Below are positions 14,306 to 14,385 of a stretch of 14,385 bases of DNA, piece after piece. This DNA comes from Bdellovibrio sp. (lineage in GTDB: Bacteria; Bdellovibrionota; UBA1018), in assembly GCA_016213345.1 (NCBI GenBank), contig JACRAO010000077.1, positions 1 to 14,385 of the forward strand, read 5' to 3'. Position 1 is the stretch's first letter, and the number at the start of each line of letters is the position of its first letter. A model generated the notes under the pieces. It did not search any database and had not been told where the DNA came from. It saw only the letters and a program-made list of their open reading frames with translations. The position numbers were made by a program, and so were the translations under genes.

Positions 14306-14385
14306 AATGGTAAATGGATTAGGAAAAGGCAATAGGTATGATGCTGAGCTTAAGGCTCAAGTCATAAAAGAGGTTAAAGAAACAA
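14306..14385 (+). CDS. IS transposase OrfA, N-terminal fragment
   Basis: ATG at 14306 with AGGAG at 14296-14300, 5 nt upstream. The 26 codons seen read MVNGLGKGNRYDAELKAQVI then KEVKET, matching the start of the helix-turn-helix OrfA of IS3-type transposases (YDxELKAQVxKEV pattern). It runs off the right edge. In IS3 elements the catalytic DDE subunit OrfB is fused to OrfA by frameshifting; that part is outside the window, so the family call rests on a short N-terminus. Confidence 0.6.

Larger units (their letters stand above)
14220..14385 (+). mobile_element. Left end of an insertion sequence, IS3-like, partial
   Basis: The window ends inside an insertion sequence. The terminus lies in 14252-14275 (AACCCCTGATATAATCTGGA then CACC) or somewhat further left. 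A related copy, AACCCCTGACAAAAGATTGG then ACA, lies at 14220-14242, so AACCCCTGA is repeated at a 32-bp interval with TGGACA in each copy. The transposase OrfA begins at 14306. The exact end and target duplication cannot be set without the other end. Confidence 0.55.

Noticed and set aside
1..14385. CRISPR arrays, tRNA or rRNA genes
   Set aside because: No regularly spaced repeats, no cloverleaf-like segments and no rRNA-like sequence were noticed on either strand.

Overview
The window is AT-rich bacterial DNA of a Gram-negative (diderm) organism: it carries an outer-membrane beta-barrel protein, periplasmic TPR proteins with Sec signal peptides, and good Shine-Dalgarno sequences. The cassette of an outer-membrane beta-barrel followed by large signal-peptide TPR proteins is typical of the former Deltaproteobacteria, where related cassettes belong to the Glt/Agl gliding machinery of Myxococcus and Bdellovibrio relatives. 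My best guess is a low-GC member of the Bdellovibrionota/Oligoflexia. This is an inference from gene content; no rRNA or tRNA gene is visible to test it.

Layout, left to right. (1) 1-4663, minus strand: a tightly overlapping three-gene operon read in the order small beta-barrel, 536-residue TPR protein, TPR protein of at least 799 residues that runs off the left edge. The large TPR gene starts with GTG at 2398 and overlaps the gene before it by 14 nt. (2) 4840-5995, minus strand: an exported alpha/beta hydrolase (DUF900-like). Its last 16 codons lie beyond an A6 run; reading +1 at that run opens another 49 sensible codons, so there may be a frameshift. (3) 6187-6691, plus strand: a BrnT/BrnA type II toxin-antitoxin pair with an extended -10 promoter placed so that the toxin mRNA would be leaderless, and a small palindrome overlapping that promoter. 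(4) 6762-12313, minus strand: a two-gene DNA-repair operon, an AddB-like nuclease then an AddA-like UvrD/RecB helicase-nuclease, coupled by a TGATG stop/start. Both subunits keep a four-cysteine iron-sulfur nuclease pattern. The addB-like promoter also abuts its ATG.

(5) 12314-14385 looks like a decaying or rearranged accessory stretch. An ATPase of the archaeal ATPase_2 type (minus strand) lacks its whole N-terminal P-loop half, and a CTP-dependent lipid-kinase-like membrane protein (plus strand) lacks its N-terminal half. The two broken 5' ends meet at about 13430-13445, as expected if one deletion or rearrangement joined two genes head to head. A small unrecognised gene follows, then the left end of an insertion sequence with the start of its transposase OrfA at 14306.

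The genes form separate functional units. The envelope cassette could be part of a motility or surface complex; the AddAB-like pair handles double-strand-break resection; BrnTA and the IS are mobile or selfish elements. I see no CRISPR array, no RNA gene and no clear new defence system. The most checkable oddities are the hydrolase frameshift, the two leaderless-type promoters, the head-to-head broken genes and the 13-bp inverted repeat at the beta-barrel start.
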